Assembly: GCA_002335115.1 (NCBI GenBank)
Contig: DDCR01000188.1
Span: 1 to 18,483, forward strand
DNA: 18,483 nt
Direction of reading: 5' to 3'
Source of the DNA: Oceanospirillaceae bacterium UBA2001
Lineage (GTDB): Bacteria; Pseudomonadota; Gammaproteobacteria; Pseudomonadales; Balneatricaceae
This document shows positions 7,322 to 14,008 of this stretch, piece after piece (the first letter of the stretch is position 1; every line of letters starts with the position of its first letter). The notes beneath the pieces were generated by a model. The model saw nothing but the letters and a program-made list of their open reading frames with translations. It ran no database searches and was not told the DNA's origin. Both the position numbers and the translations under genes were made by a program.

Positions 7322-7786
7322 ATGAAATTACGCTTTATATGTGCGACCCATCAGCAGGAATTGAAACTCAATATGGACAAAACGCTTCAGTTTTGTCAAT
7401 CTGGCTTTGATACGGGACAGTTTTATAAGGACCATCTGCAGTGGAAAGAAGCGATTCCTCATTTAGGTTGTGCCTTTGAAGCGGCTGAAATATTGCTTTC
7501 CTATAATGCTATAGATACCCAGGTGTCTTGTGACTGGTTAGCAAAATCAGCACTGCTGCTAGCGCAAAGTTTTAATAATTTGGGTTATCAGAACCAAGCG
7601 GAGGACATTATTTGGATGGCAATTAACCGGTTAGAAGAGCAACTTGTCCTTGATCGTAACCAACGCATATGGATGGAACAATATTTAACAGCTTTGTACG
7701 CGAGGCTAAAAGTTTATATCATTAAAGCAGCTAAAGCACAGGGCCCAGATGTTAACTCGCAGAAGGTCTTAAGTTTAATGCATTAA
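7322..7786 (+). CDS. Fur-boxed protein of unknown function, helical/TPR-like
   Basis: 154 residues, no signal peptide, no membrane segment. The sequence is almost wholly alpha-helical by eye, with repeated helix pairs around residues 25-60 (FYKDHLQWKEAIPHLGCAFEAAEIL), 70-85 (WLAKSALLLAQSFNNLG) and 90-110, like TPR units. There is a cluster of cysteines (C7, C25, C50, C70), but no CxxC metal motif. AGGA at 7307-7310 is a rather distant Shine-Dalgarno (11 bases); a second ATG at codon 18 (7373) is possible but has no better site. The strong double Fur box upstream implies induction by iron starvation. I do not recognise the family. The last 10 codons and the stop form part of the 46-bp palindrome at 7758-7803. 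Confidence 0.65.
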   Translation: MKLRFICATHQQELKLNMDKTLQFCQSGFDTGQFYKDHLQWKEAIPHLGCAFEAAEILLSYNAIDTQVSCDWLAKSALLLAQSFNNLGYQNQAEDIIWMAINRLEEQLVLDRNQRIWMEQYLTALYARLKVYIIKAAKAQGPDVNSQKVLSLMH

Positions 7787-7803
7787 GCTTAAGACCTTCT
7801 GCG
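7758..7803. terminator. 46-bp near-perfect palindrome over the stop codon (probable terminator)
   Basis: CGCAGAAGGTCTTAAG (7758-7773) is an exact inverted copy of 7788-7803. The 14 bases between are themselves palindromic (TTAATGCATTAA, 7775-7786) apart from one T-G pair, giving 23 paired positions per half around the centre at 7780/7781. The TAA stop (7784-7786) is inside it. Only TATTTCTC follows, so the U-tract is weak. It could act as terminator, as 3' RNA stabiliser, or as a protein binding site. Confidence 0.6.
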
Positions 7804-8056
7804 TATTTCTCAACCCCTAGCTGGGCTTTATTGAGTGGTTCAATCTCGTCAGATGGGTCCGTCAAACACCTAAATTGACCTCTGAAAGCTGGCAAGCTAC
7901 AAGGTTTTCAAATCTCCAAAGTCAGCCGTTTCTTTTAATACTGAACTGCAGATAATCTAGTATAAAACCCGAATATTTTCATCACCTTGTTATATCTTTC
8001 ACGGTCCCATGTCAGTAGAATTTAGCCTCGGTATTATAAAAACTCTAGGACAAAAA

Positions 8057-8761
8057 ATGCAGATCAAAAAACTAATCGTCGGATTAACGTTCTCATTTCT
8101 CATGGGCAGTGGCATTGTGCTTGCCGCTGATTACGAAAAGGGGTTTCAAGCTTTCCAAAAAGGAGTCTACCAAGTTGCTCTAGCGGAATGGGTGCCTCTG
8201 GCTGAGCAGGGCGACATTGATTCTCAAAATACCTTAGCAGCAATGTACAAATTAGGGTTAGGTGTGAAAAAAAATCCTGAAGAAGCTGTTAAGTGGTACC
8301 GATTAGCAGCTGAGCAGGGCGATGCAGCAGGTCAATATGGTCTGGGAACCATGTATGCTGCTGGTGAAGGTTTGCTGCAAGATTATAACGTTGCTCTAAA
8401 GTGGTTTAACTTGGCAGCGGCACAGGGCGATGTGGCGGCTCAATTTAACCTTGGGCTTATGTATGACAATGGGCATGGGGTATTGGAGAACGATGAGACT
8501 GCAGTAGAGTGGTATACCCTATCAGCAACCCAAGGGCTGGCTGAGGCACAAGCGCATTTAGGCGTGATGTATCAATATGGTAATGGTATTGCAAAGGACA
8601 TGGATCGTGCCTATGTGTGGTACAACATCAGTGCCTATGGTGGTAATGAATTGGGCGCTAAAAATAAACTGATACTTGCCAGTGACATGGATGATAGCCA
8701 AAAAACTAAGTTGCAAGGCTTATCTAATACGTGCTTAGCCAGTGGTTACAAAGATTGTTAG
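8057..8761 (+). CDS. Secreted Sel1-repeat protein
   Basis: 234 residues from the ATG at 8057, which I prefer to the ATG at 8009: it has TAGGA six bases upstream and puts the signal peptide (MQIKKLIVGLTFSFLMGSG...VLA|AD, cleavage at about 23) at the N-terminus. The mature protein has about four Sel1-like repeats at 53-88, 89-124, 125-160 and 161-196, each with the A.W/YRLAAEQGDA..Q..LG.MY pattern, then a C-terminal helix and two cysteines (C226, C234). Sel1 repeats are TPR-like solenoids that bind other proteins; the partner cannot be inferred. The preceding stretch 7804-8056 holds only a TATAAA at 7961-7966 as possible -10, without a -35. The gene is convergent with alkB, 47 bp apart, around a 10-bp palindrome ATCTTAAGAT (8769-8778). 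Confidence 0.85.
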   Translation: MQIKKLIVGLTFSFLMGSGIVLAADYEKGFQAFQKGVYQVALAEWVPLAEQGDIDSQNTLAAMYKLGLGVKKNPEEAVKWYRLAAEQGDAAGQYGLGTMYAAGEGLLQDYNVALKWFNLAAAQGDVAAQFNLGLMYDNGHGVLENDETAVEWYTLSATQGLAEAQAHLGVMYQYGNGIAKDMDRAYVWYNISAYGGNELGAKNKLILASDMDDSQKTKLQGLSNTCLASGYKDC

Positions 8762-8808
8762 GGGTTTAATCTTAAGATCAATGGAGAAAGCCAAATGCAC
8801 TCAATAAT

Positions 8809-9420
8809 CTAAGGCTGAGTAATGGTTCTGAAGGTTAAATTAACTCTTGGTAAGTGTATTTTTTTAGAGGTAGGTAAGCGATGTAGCCAGTGAGTTTGTG
8901 TGACGCCTTTCATCACTAACAAACTGCCATGTTGTAACACGGAAGTGCGGGTCGCTTTGGTATTTTTATGTTTAAACATAAACTGTCGTTCCGCACCCAA
9001 ACTCACTGAAGCAATGGCACCGTTGTGAAGTAGCTGCCTTTCACTGTCACTATGCCAAGCCATACCTTCATTACCACTATGATATAAGTTAAGCAGACAT
9101 GAGTTAAATGTCTCCCCACTAATCGCCTCTACCTTATGTTTAAGATCGAGCAACTCAGGCGTCCATGGCAATGCAGATCGAGTTATCCTTGAGTAGGTGT
9201 AATCAAATGCTTGGCTGGCATACCAGGCCACTTTACGTTTGGTGGTGATTTTTTTATTGAAGATAATGGCAGCGTCGTTTTTCCATGCAATGTGGTTGGT
9301 TAAATAATCTAGAAAATAATCTGCATCCTCAGCACTAAAAACCACACCGTGATAATTGGCTTCACCATCTTGAGGCAGCAAATTAATAGGTGGGTCTAAT
9401 AATTGAGAAAACAGGGTCAT
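8809..9420 (-). CDS. alkB: AlkB-type 2-oxoglutarate/Fe(II) DNA-alkylation repair dioxygenase
   Basis: 203 residues, cytoplasmic. The iron site is complete: H123 and D125 in AWHSDSE and H180 in HWLHRLP. R192 and R198 in PRVNLTFR are the 2-oxoglutarate and active-site arginines, and NLYHSGNEG at 111-119 is the conserved strand before the HxD. The HW.H-LP and PRVNLTFR signatures are closer to the ALKBH2-like branch than to E. coli AlkB. Role: oxidative removal of methyl or etheno adducts from DNA bases. The gene is monocistronic, on the minus strand, convergent with the Sel1 gene. No strong Shine-Dalgarno or ada-type operator could be seen in 9421-9605, which also shows no other feature apart from the AAGGAGGT at 9587-9594 belonging to the next locus. 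Confidence 0.9.
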   Translation of the reverse strand: MTLFSQLLDPPINLLPQDGEANYHGVVFSAEDADYFLDYLTNHIAWKNDAAIIFNKKITTKRKVAWYASQAFDYTYSRITRSALPWTPELLDLKHKVEAISGETFNSCLLNLYHSGNEGMAWHSDSERQLLHNGAIASVSLGAERQFMFKHKNTKATRTSVLQHGSLLVMKGVTQTHWLHRLPTSKKIHLPRVNLTFRTITQP

Positions 9421-9605
9421 ATTAAATGGCTCTATGTGCAGGTTATTTGATGCTTAAAGTGGGTTAATAAATAGCTTAAACGGAGATTCAACTGGCTTTG
9501 TAACAACTGTACTTTTCAAAACAGGTCAATGCAAGTCGCCCTATCTATAAGCCGAGCCAGCCTAAGAATCTAATAGCGTTGTGCAAAAGGAGGTGGGTGG
9601 TCATT

Positions 9606-9861
9606 GTGGATACAAACAGCACTAAGGTCAAAAACAAGCCCTCACCAAAACTATGGTTGTGTGCCTTTACCTTAGCAAGTTTTGTGTCTTTTTAAATTGG
9701 AAAAATTCCAGCCTAGGTCTACACTTCAATATACGGCAACGCTCAGTGAACTGGGCTCAAACACCAAGGTTTTTTTATTGAGAGAGGCGTTAATTGAAGA
9801 TTATTTAGAGAGCAGTGTTAGTGTTAATTGCAATCGTTGGTTCTACTTATGGTATGGCTGA
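9606..9861 (+). pseudogene. Frameshifted remnant or +1-frameshift gene of a small membrane-anchored protein
   Basis: A full-strength Shine-Dalgarno AAGGAGGT (9587-9594) precedes GTG at 9606. The first frame reads 29 codons with a basic head (KVKNKPSPK) and a membrane helix (LWLCAFTLASFVSF), then TAA at 9693. In the +1 frame, protein-like sequence continues without a break (FKLEKFQPRSTLQYTATL...LLREALIEDYLES) to TGA at 9859-9861. The junction is a run of five T; one T fewer would join the frames. The second part overlaps the start of the next gene, so the original end is unclear. Either a single-base insertion inactivated the gene, or ribosomes shift +1 at UUU-UAA. No family recognised. Confidence 0.4.
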
Positions 9862-10138
9862 TGAGCAAAATAATGACTATTATCACGGCACAGTTTCTGG
9901 GTATGATTTTAACGAGTATCATTTGCAACTGATTAAAGGTGACTGGCTTACCGCAGTCCTCAAAAGTCCCAAGTTAGAAGTTATGATCTTTACACCGATT
10001 TCAAAAAATTTAACTCATGGTGAACCTTTTGAAATTAAAAAAAGTGGGGAGTACACGTTAAGGGTATTAATGCCTAGAGTTTTTGCGCGCCGAAATCTGC
10101 AGCTTGATTACCAATTATCACTCACCATTGACCGTTAG
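9815..10138 (+). CDS. Small secreted protein, PPC/PliG-like beta domain; start in doubt
   Basis: 107 residues from GTG 9815. The N-terminus (LVLIAIVGSTYGMA|DEQ) is the hydrophobic half of a signal peptide but lacks its basic head. Reading upstream in frame gives TTG AAG ATT ATT TAG AGA GCA, which would supply a classical head (LKII-stop-RAV) interrupted by an amber codon at 9806-9808; see findings. The mature part is a beta-sandwich-like domain of about 85 residues. YDFNEYHLQLIKGDWL, a Gly-Glu-Tyr turn (SGEYTLRVLM) and the ending RVFARRNLQLDYQLSLTI resemble PPC-type domains and the periplasmic inhibitors of g-type lysozyme (PliG). That family call is tentative. A strong hairpin follows at 10171-10204. 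Confidence 0.5.
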   Translation: MLVLIAIVGSTYGMADEQNNDYYHGTVSGYDFNEYHLQLIKGDWLTAVLKSPKLEVMIFTPISKNLTHGEPFEIKKSGEYTLRVLMPRVFARRNLQLDYQLSLTIDR

Positions 10139-10164
10139 TAGTAAGCCAAATAACGCACTTATAC

Positions 10165-10219
10165 AAGGTGTTGGCCACTAAAGCATCCACGCTTTAGTGG
10201 CCAAGCTTGGTTACACCTT
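10165..10219. terminator. Hairpin between convergent genes, likely bidirectional terminator
   Basis: TTGGCCACTAAAGC (10171-10184) and its exact inverted copy (10191-10204) enclose a 6-base loop. A second, outer pair AAGGTGT (10165-10171) / ACACCTT (10213-10219) could extend it. It separates the secreted-protein gene from metY, which ends at 10211. No clean T-run adjoins the stem on either strand, so termination is inferred from stem strength and position. Confidence 0.65.
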
Positions 10220-11482
10220 TTCTAGAGCTTGTTCAATATCGGCAATGATATCGCTGACGTGTTCAATGCCCACCGAAATCCGCACTAGATCTTCTGGCAC
10301 TCCTGCTGCTACCAACTCTTGAGCATTGAGTTGCCTGTGGGTCGTTGATGCGGGATGACAAGCCAACGATTTAGCATCTCCAATATTAACTAGGCGTAAA
10401 ATCATTTGCAGGGCATCAATAAAACGGGCGCCCGCTTCACTACCGCCAACGACGCCAAAACTCAAGATTCCTGAAGCTTTCCCACCACACATTTTTTCAC
10501 AGGTGGCTTTGTAGGGGCTATTTTCTAAGCCAGCATAGTTTACCCAATTAACTTTTGGGTGATTTTCTAAAAACTGAGCTACGACTTCTGCATTATCACA
10601 ATGACGTTCCATCCGTAAGCACAAGGTTTCTAAGCCTTGCATCAACATAAACGAACTATGGGGGGCAATAGCAGCACCCGTATTTCTTAATGGAATAACA
10701 CGACAACGGCCTATGTATGCAGCGGCTCCCAATGCTTCTGTATAAACCACTCCATGATAAGACGGATCTGGCGTATTGAGCACAGCAAAGCGCTCTTTAT
10801 GCTTGACCCAATCAAATTTACCCGAATCCACTATCATGCCACCAACGGTGGTGCCATGCCCACCAATGTACTTAGTCAAAGAATGGATGACAATATGGGC
10901 TCCGAATTCTATAGGCCTACATAAAACAGGAGTAGCGACCGTATTGTCTACCATTAATGGCACACCATTGCGTTCTGCTATTTCTGCGAGTCGTGCAATA
11001 TCAACAACGTTGCCTGCAGGATTACCTATAGATTCGCAAAAAATAGCACGTGTACGATCATCAATATGGGCTTCAAGGGCTGCATAATCATCGTGAGAGG
11101 CAAATCGGGTTTCAATGCCTTGGCGTGGCAAGGTATGTGCAAACAGGTTGTAAGTGCCACCATAGACTTGACTGGTGCTAACAATATTATCGCCTACTTC
11201 ACAAATACATTGCACAGCATAAGTAATAGCAGCCATACCCGATGAGACTGCTAGACCCGCAATCCCCCCTTCCATAGCCGCTATTCGCTCTTCCAAAACT
11301 GCTGTAGTTGGGTTGGTGATACGCGTGTAAATATTACCGGCTACTTTGAGGTCAAACAGGTCAGCACCATGCTGTGTATTATCAAATGTATAAGAGGTTG
11401 TTTGGTAAATAGGCACGGCTGCTGCTTTAGTGCTGGTTTCAGATTCATACCCGTGATGCAACGCCAAAGATTCTAACTGCAT
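10211..11482 (-). CDS. metY: O-acetylhomoserine sulfhydrylase (Cys/Met metabolism PLP enzyme)
   Basis: 423 residues, the usual length for MetY and longer than MetB/MetC/methionine gamma-lyase (about 390-400). Motifs: YTRITNPT at 52-59 (phosphate and cofactor contacts from the partner subunit), Y107 in QVYGGTY stacking on PLP, D179 in VDNTVATP, and K204 in HSLTKYIGGHG as the PLP lysine. An insertion around 220-265 (WVKHKERFAVLNTPDPSYHG) is characteristic of MetY. Reaction: O-acetyl-L-homoserine plus sulfide (or methanethiol) to homocysteine (or methionine) plus acetate, in the cytoplasm. The ATG has AAGGA seven bases upstream on the minus strand. No MetJ box or SAM riboswitch was seen in 11483-11697, which holds an AT-rich region with a 6-bp inverted repeat (TAACAT-AA-ATGTTA, 11563-11576). 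Confidence 0.9.
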   Translation of the reverse strand: MQLESLALHHGYESETSTKAAAVPIYQTTSYTFDNTQHGADLFDLKVAGNIYTRITNPTTAVLEERIAAMEGGIAGLAVSSGMAAITYAVQCICEVGDNIVSTSQVYGGTYNLFAHTLPRQGIETRFASHDDYAALEAHIDDRTRAIFCESIGNPAGNVVDIARLAEIAERNGVPLMVDNTVATPVLCRPIEFGAHIVIHSLTKYIGGHGTTVGGMIVDSGKFDWVKHKERFAVLNTPDPSYHGVVYTEALGAAAYIGRCRVIPLRNTGAAIAPHSSFMLMQGLETLCLRMERHCDNAEVVAQFLENHPKVNWVNYAGLENSPYKATCEKMCGGKASGILSFGVVGGSEAGARFIDALQMILRLVNIGDAKSLACHPASTTHRQLNAQELVAAGVPEDLVRISVGIEHVSDIIADIEQALEKV

Positions 11483-11609
11483 AAAAAGTTCCTTTTATTT
11501 TTGTTAAGAAGTTATTTCCAGCCTTCTTTATATAACAAAAATGACTAAGATGATATATTTTTTAACATAAATGTTATAAGCAGTGGTTTATTTAGATCAC
11601 TTATGCCTC

Positions 11610-11632
11610 GCTAGAGGGCTTGCCCTTCTAGC
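11610..11632 (-). terminator. Hairpin downstream of the GntR gene
   Basis: GCTAGAGGGC (11610-11619) pairs with GCCCTTCTAGC (11622-11632) with one bulged T. It lies 66 bp after the GntR-gene stop on the minus strand and upstream of metY. No U-tract follows, so it is a candidate terminator or mRNA 3' end that would separate the two same-strand genes. Confidence 0.4.
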
Positions 11633-11697
11633 TTAGTGGTTTGCTGAGGTTTCTATGGCAGAGTAGTCTGCTAAGCCTATGTAGGCCATGTGCAGGC

Positions 11698-12453
11698 TTA
11701 CTCCATGCCAAACACTTTGGCTAGATCAGGTCTTTGGGGTTTGGATCTAGAAAGGTCTAAGCCTGTATGAATATGTTGCAGGTGTTCAAATACCAGCCTT
11801 TCAGCCTCACTTGGCTCGCCCTTCTTGATTGCTGCTAAAATGTTTGCATGATCGCCATCGGGGCAACTGGAATGTCCACTATCACCAAACAGACCGACGA
11901 TGAGTGAGGTCCTTGTAACCAATTCTCGAATAATTCTAATGAGCACCGAATTTCCACTCATACTTGCCAGCTTGACATGAAACTCACCAGAGAGCCGGAT
12001 AATGTGAGACCGATCTGAGTCTGTGCGTGCTGTGTGCTCTAGCTTAATGTGCTCTTCAAGGTGACTGACATCAGGGCTATGGGCTGCAATACATAGGCCA
12101 TGAACGAGTTTAGGTTCTATGAGCATGCGTGATGTAAACACATCGTTGGCTTCTTGAGGGCTGGGACAAGCGATGAAAGCGCCTCGATTAGACTCTAGAT
12201 CAACAATGCCTTGGCTCGCCAACAATAACAATGCACGTCGCACTCGCATACGTCCAACTCCAAACACTTCGCATAGCTTTGCTTCGCTGAGTTTGGTTTT
12301 TGGCGCAATACGTTGTTCCATAATAGCCGTATAGATACTATCTACAACGACTTGCTCTTCAGGATTTGAGGTATAAGTATCGCCGCCCATAGCAGTCGAT
12401 TGAGTCAATTGAGCCTCCCAAGCTTGCAACAAAATATTTTGATCATACAACAA
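11698..12453 (-). CDS. GntR family regulator, FadR/FCD subfamily
   Basis: 251 residues from TTG 12453. A winged helix-turn-helix is at about 35-95 (LSEAKLCEVFGVGRMRVRRAL, then the wing LESNRGAFIA). The all-helical FCD effector domain is at 100-232, with candidate metal/ligand histidines H159 (GEFHVKLA), H202 (DHANILAAI) and H224/H227 (HLQHIHTG). The start is uncertain. TTG 12453 fits the promoter at 12478-12507 (about 18-base leader), while ATG 12390 (codon 22) would also keep the whole DNA-binding domain; neither has a good Shine-Dalgarno. The gene is divergent from the ABC operon, so it most likely controls that operon and itself. FCD regulators usually bind organic acids or related metabolites and release DNA; the ligand here is probably the transported compound (inference). 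Confidence 0.88.
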   Translation of the reverse strand: MLYDQNILLQAWEAQLTQSTAMGGDTYTSNPEEQVVVDSIYTAIMEQRIAPKTKLSEAKLCEVFGVGRMRVRRALLLLASQGIVDLESNRGAFIACPSPQEANDVFTSRMLIEPKLVHGLCIAAHSPDVSHLEEHIKLEHTARTDSDRSHIIRLSGEFHVKLASMSGNSVLIRIIRELVTRTSLIVGLFGDSGHSSCPDGDHANILAAIKKGEPSEAERLVFEHLQHIHTGLDLSRSKPQRPDLAKVFGME

Positions 12454-12477
12454 TCCAAGTCTACTTTATTTCCCAAC

Positions 12478-12507
12478 ATTGTACATGACAGGTGTCTATA
12501 TTGTCAT
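12478..12507 (-). promoter_or_regulatory. Sigma-70-like promoter of the GntR gene
   Basis: On the minus strand ATGACA (plus 12502-12507, 5 of 6 to TTGACA) and TACAAT (plus 12478-12483, 5 of 6 to TATAAT) are 18 bp apart, placing transcription start near 12471. An inverted repeat ATGACA-N11-TGTCAT (12485-12507) covers the spacer and -35 box, a good place for autoregulation. Confidence 0.6.
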
Positions 12508-12514
12508 AAATACA

Positions 12515-12548
12515 TGTTCATCATGATTGTTCTCAAAAATGATGAACA
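12515..12548. repeat. 10-bp inverted repeat, candidate operator
   Basis: TGTTCATCAT (12515-12524) and ATGATGAACA (12539-12548) are perfect inverted copies around a 14-base spacer, centre to centre 24 bp. The right arm overlaps the first 19-bp direct repeat. Position between the divergent genes suggests an operator for the GntR regulator or part of the enhancer. Confidence 0.5.
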
Positions 12549-12591
12549 ATTTGGTGCGCTTTTTAAATATTAATGTTCAATATGGTGCGCT
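12542..12591 (+). promoter_or_regulatory. Two 19-bp direct repeats, candidate NtrC-type enhancer
   Basis: ATGAACAATTTGGTGCGCT (12542-12560) and ATGTTCAATATGGTGCGCT (12573-12591) agree at 16 of 19 positions and start 31 bp apart, three DNA turns. Each contains TGGTGCG, 6 of 7 to the right half of NtrC sites (TGGTGCA); the left halves match poorly. They lie about 155 and 124 bp upstream of the expected start of the sigma-54 promoter, comparable to the enhancer pair of glnA. Confidence 0.6.
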
Positions 12592-12628
12592 ACTTATTTT
12601 TTTAATGGGGAATAAATTTAATAAAACT

Positions 12629-12641
12629 TAAATTGTTGATT
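12629..12641 (-). promoter_or_regulatory. IHF binding site
   Basis: Read on the minus strand, AATCAACAATTTA fits the IHF consensus WATCAANNNNTTR at every defined position. It is centred about 70 bp upstream of the sigma-54 start, between enhancer repeats and core promoter, inside a very AT-rich tract. This is the standard place for a bend that brings the activator to RNA polymerase. Confidence 0.6.
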
Positions 12642-12677
12642 TATATAGTTAAAAATAAATAAATAAGATTTTTAATA

Positions 12678-12694
12678 TTGGCACAACCTTTGCA
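12678..12694 (+). promoter_or_regulatory. Sigma-54 promoter of the ABC transporter operon
   Basis: TTGGCACAACCTTTGCA matches the -24/-12 consensus TTGGCACGNNNNTTGCA except for A in place of the G after the -24 block, with correct spacing of the GG and GC elements. Transcription would start near 12705, giving a leader of about 68 bases before the ATG at 12773. No competing sigma-70 promoter was obvious. Confidence 0.8.
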
Positions 12695-12772
12695 ATTATT
12701 AAATTAAGCACACAAAAGTAGTGCTGATAGTTCAACCTAATACTAATTTAATCAGAAAGTAAGGAATGTCTA

Positions 12773-13981
12773 ATGTTTGTAAATAGCTTTTCGAAATACG
12801 CAGGCCTGAAGGCCTCGCTGATGACAGCGGCCTTGGCTTTAACAAGTGTCCACTCGCCCATTACCCTGGCAGCTAATGAGGTACTTAAGATTGGTTTTGT
12901 TGGCGTGACCAGCGGACCTGCAGCATCGTGGGGTATTTCTAACCAACGCTCCATGGAAGCAGGTGCGGCTATTATTAATGATAACGGTGGTGTAAAAATA
13001 GGGAGTGTCACTTATGACCTTGAAATCGTTTCATTTGATGACCAAAAAGACCCTAAACGGGCGATTGCGGGCATGGAAAAAATGGCTCAAGAAAACATCC
13101 ATTATGTAGTGGGCCCTAATGTTGATGATGGTGCAGCAGCGGTTCGCCCTGTGGCTGAACAAAATGACATTATCTATTTTCCTTATGCGTTCCCAAAATC
13201 ACTTTATCAAAAGCCGGCCTCTAACGCAGTATTGGGTATGGTGGCAAACTATCAGTCTGGGCCTGCAATATACAAATTCTTAAAAGATAACAACGGCGTG
13301 AATACAGTCGCATTTATTGCTGCTAATGAATCTGACCCCCTAACTCAGCGAGAAAGTGGTGTTGCCGCTGCCGAAGCGCTTGGCTTAAAAGTGGTTTCAA
13401 AAACGGTAACCTATCAGGTTGATACGACAGACTTCTCGCCCGTTATCATCCCCATAGTGAAGCTACAGCCTGATCTTTTGGTGTTGTCAGGAGTTGCTCC
13501 AGCCAATGCGCCACAAATTATTCGTTCCGCACGGGAATTGGGCTTTAAGGGTCTGATCTCAACAGAAACAGGTCAGGACGCACAAGTGTTGCAAGAAGGT
13601 GCGGGTAGCCTTGCTAATGGGTTTATATCTGTAGGTGGTGCTTCAACGCCTACTATTCGTACCAAAAACATGGAGGCCTTCATCGCTCGTTACACAGAAA
13701 TGTTTGGTGAGTATAATGATGAGTCAAATACCAAGGTTTATGCCCTTGAATATATTGTAGAGACGCTCAAAGCCAATCCGGCGGCAATCAACAATGTTGA
13801 TGAGTTTAAGAAAACCATGGATACCTTCAGTGCACCCAATCAATACCTCAAAGGTGATCAAGTGCTTAGATACGTTGGCATGTCTTCTTTTGGCCAACGC
13901 CGTCAGTTATCAATCCCTCTCGTTGTTAACGTTTACAATGAAGGCAAGTTTGAAACCTTATTCATTGCTGAAGTCGATTAA
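12773..13981 (+). CDS. Periplasmic binding protein of a branched-chain/amide-type ABC transporter
   Basis: 402 residues. The signal peptide has a hydrophobic core at about 13-27 and cleaves near ITLAA|NEV. The mature protein is a type I periplasmic binding fold (Peripla_BP_6): KIGFVGVTSGPAASWG at 39-54, then EAGAAIINDNGG, then the FDDQKDPKRAIAGMEKM hinge block. The GPNVDDGAAAVRPVAEQ segment around 115-131 corresponds to the ligand-binding loop of the family. AAGGA seven bases upstream supports this ATG. It is the first gene of a sigma-54-driven operon. LivK/UrtA/FmdD relatives bind branched amino acids, urea or short amides; the racemase at the end of the operon points to a hydantoin- or amide-like nitrogen source. 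The ligand is not readable from the sequence. Confidence 0.88.
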   Translation: MFVNSFSKYAGLKASLMTAALALTSVHSPITLAANEVLKIGFVGVTSGPAASWGISNQRSMEAGAAIINDNGGVKIGSVTYDLEIVSFDDQKDPKRAIAGMEKMAQENIHYVVGPNVDDGAAAVRPVAEQNDIIYFPYAFPKSLYQKPASNAVLGMVANYQSGPAIYKFLKDNNGVNTVAFIAANESDPLTQRESGVAAAEALGLKVVSKTVTYQVDTTDFSPVIIPIVKLQPDLLVLSGVAPANAPQIIRSARELGFKGLISTETGQDAQVLQEGAGSLANGFISVGGASTPTIRTKNMEAFIARYTEMFGEYNDESNTKVYALEYIVETLKANPAAINNVDEFKKTMDTFSAPNQYLKGDQVLRYVGMSSFGQRRQLSIPLVVNVYNEGKFETLFIAEVD

Positions 13982-14008
13982 TGTCGATGCACTGAATTAA
14001 TATCCTAT

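Noticed and set aside
8009..8056. Upstream ATG giving the Sel1 protein 16 extra residues
   Set aside because: No ribosome site before it, and the extension would bury the signal peptide; the ATG at 8057 has TAGGA at good distance.
9587..9594. AAGGAGGT as the ribosome site of the secreted-protein gene at 9815
   Set aside because: It is more than 200 bp upstream and correctly placed (11 bases) only for GTG 9606.
10776..11087. 103-codon open frame on the plus strand inside metY
   Set aside because: It is antisense to a gene with complete PLP motifs; composition follows the metY codons in reverse and no ribosome site or family is visible.
11483..11697. SAM riboswitch or MetJ operator upstream of metY
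   Set aside because: No AGACGTCT-type tandem boxes and no riboswitch-like stem set found; only small AT-rich inverted repeats.
12595..12677. AT-rich tract as a possible replication or attachment site
   Set aside because: It is fully explained as the bendable spacer between enhancer and sigma-54 promoter, with an IHF site in it; no iterons or integrase gene nearby.
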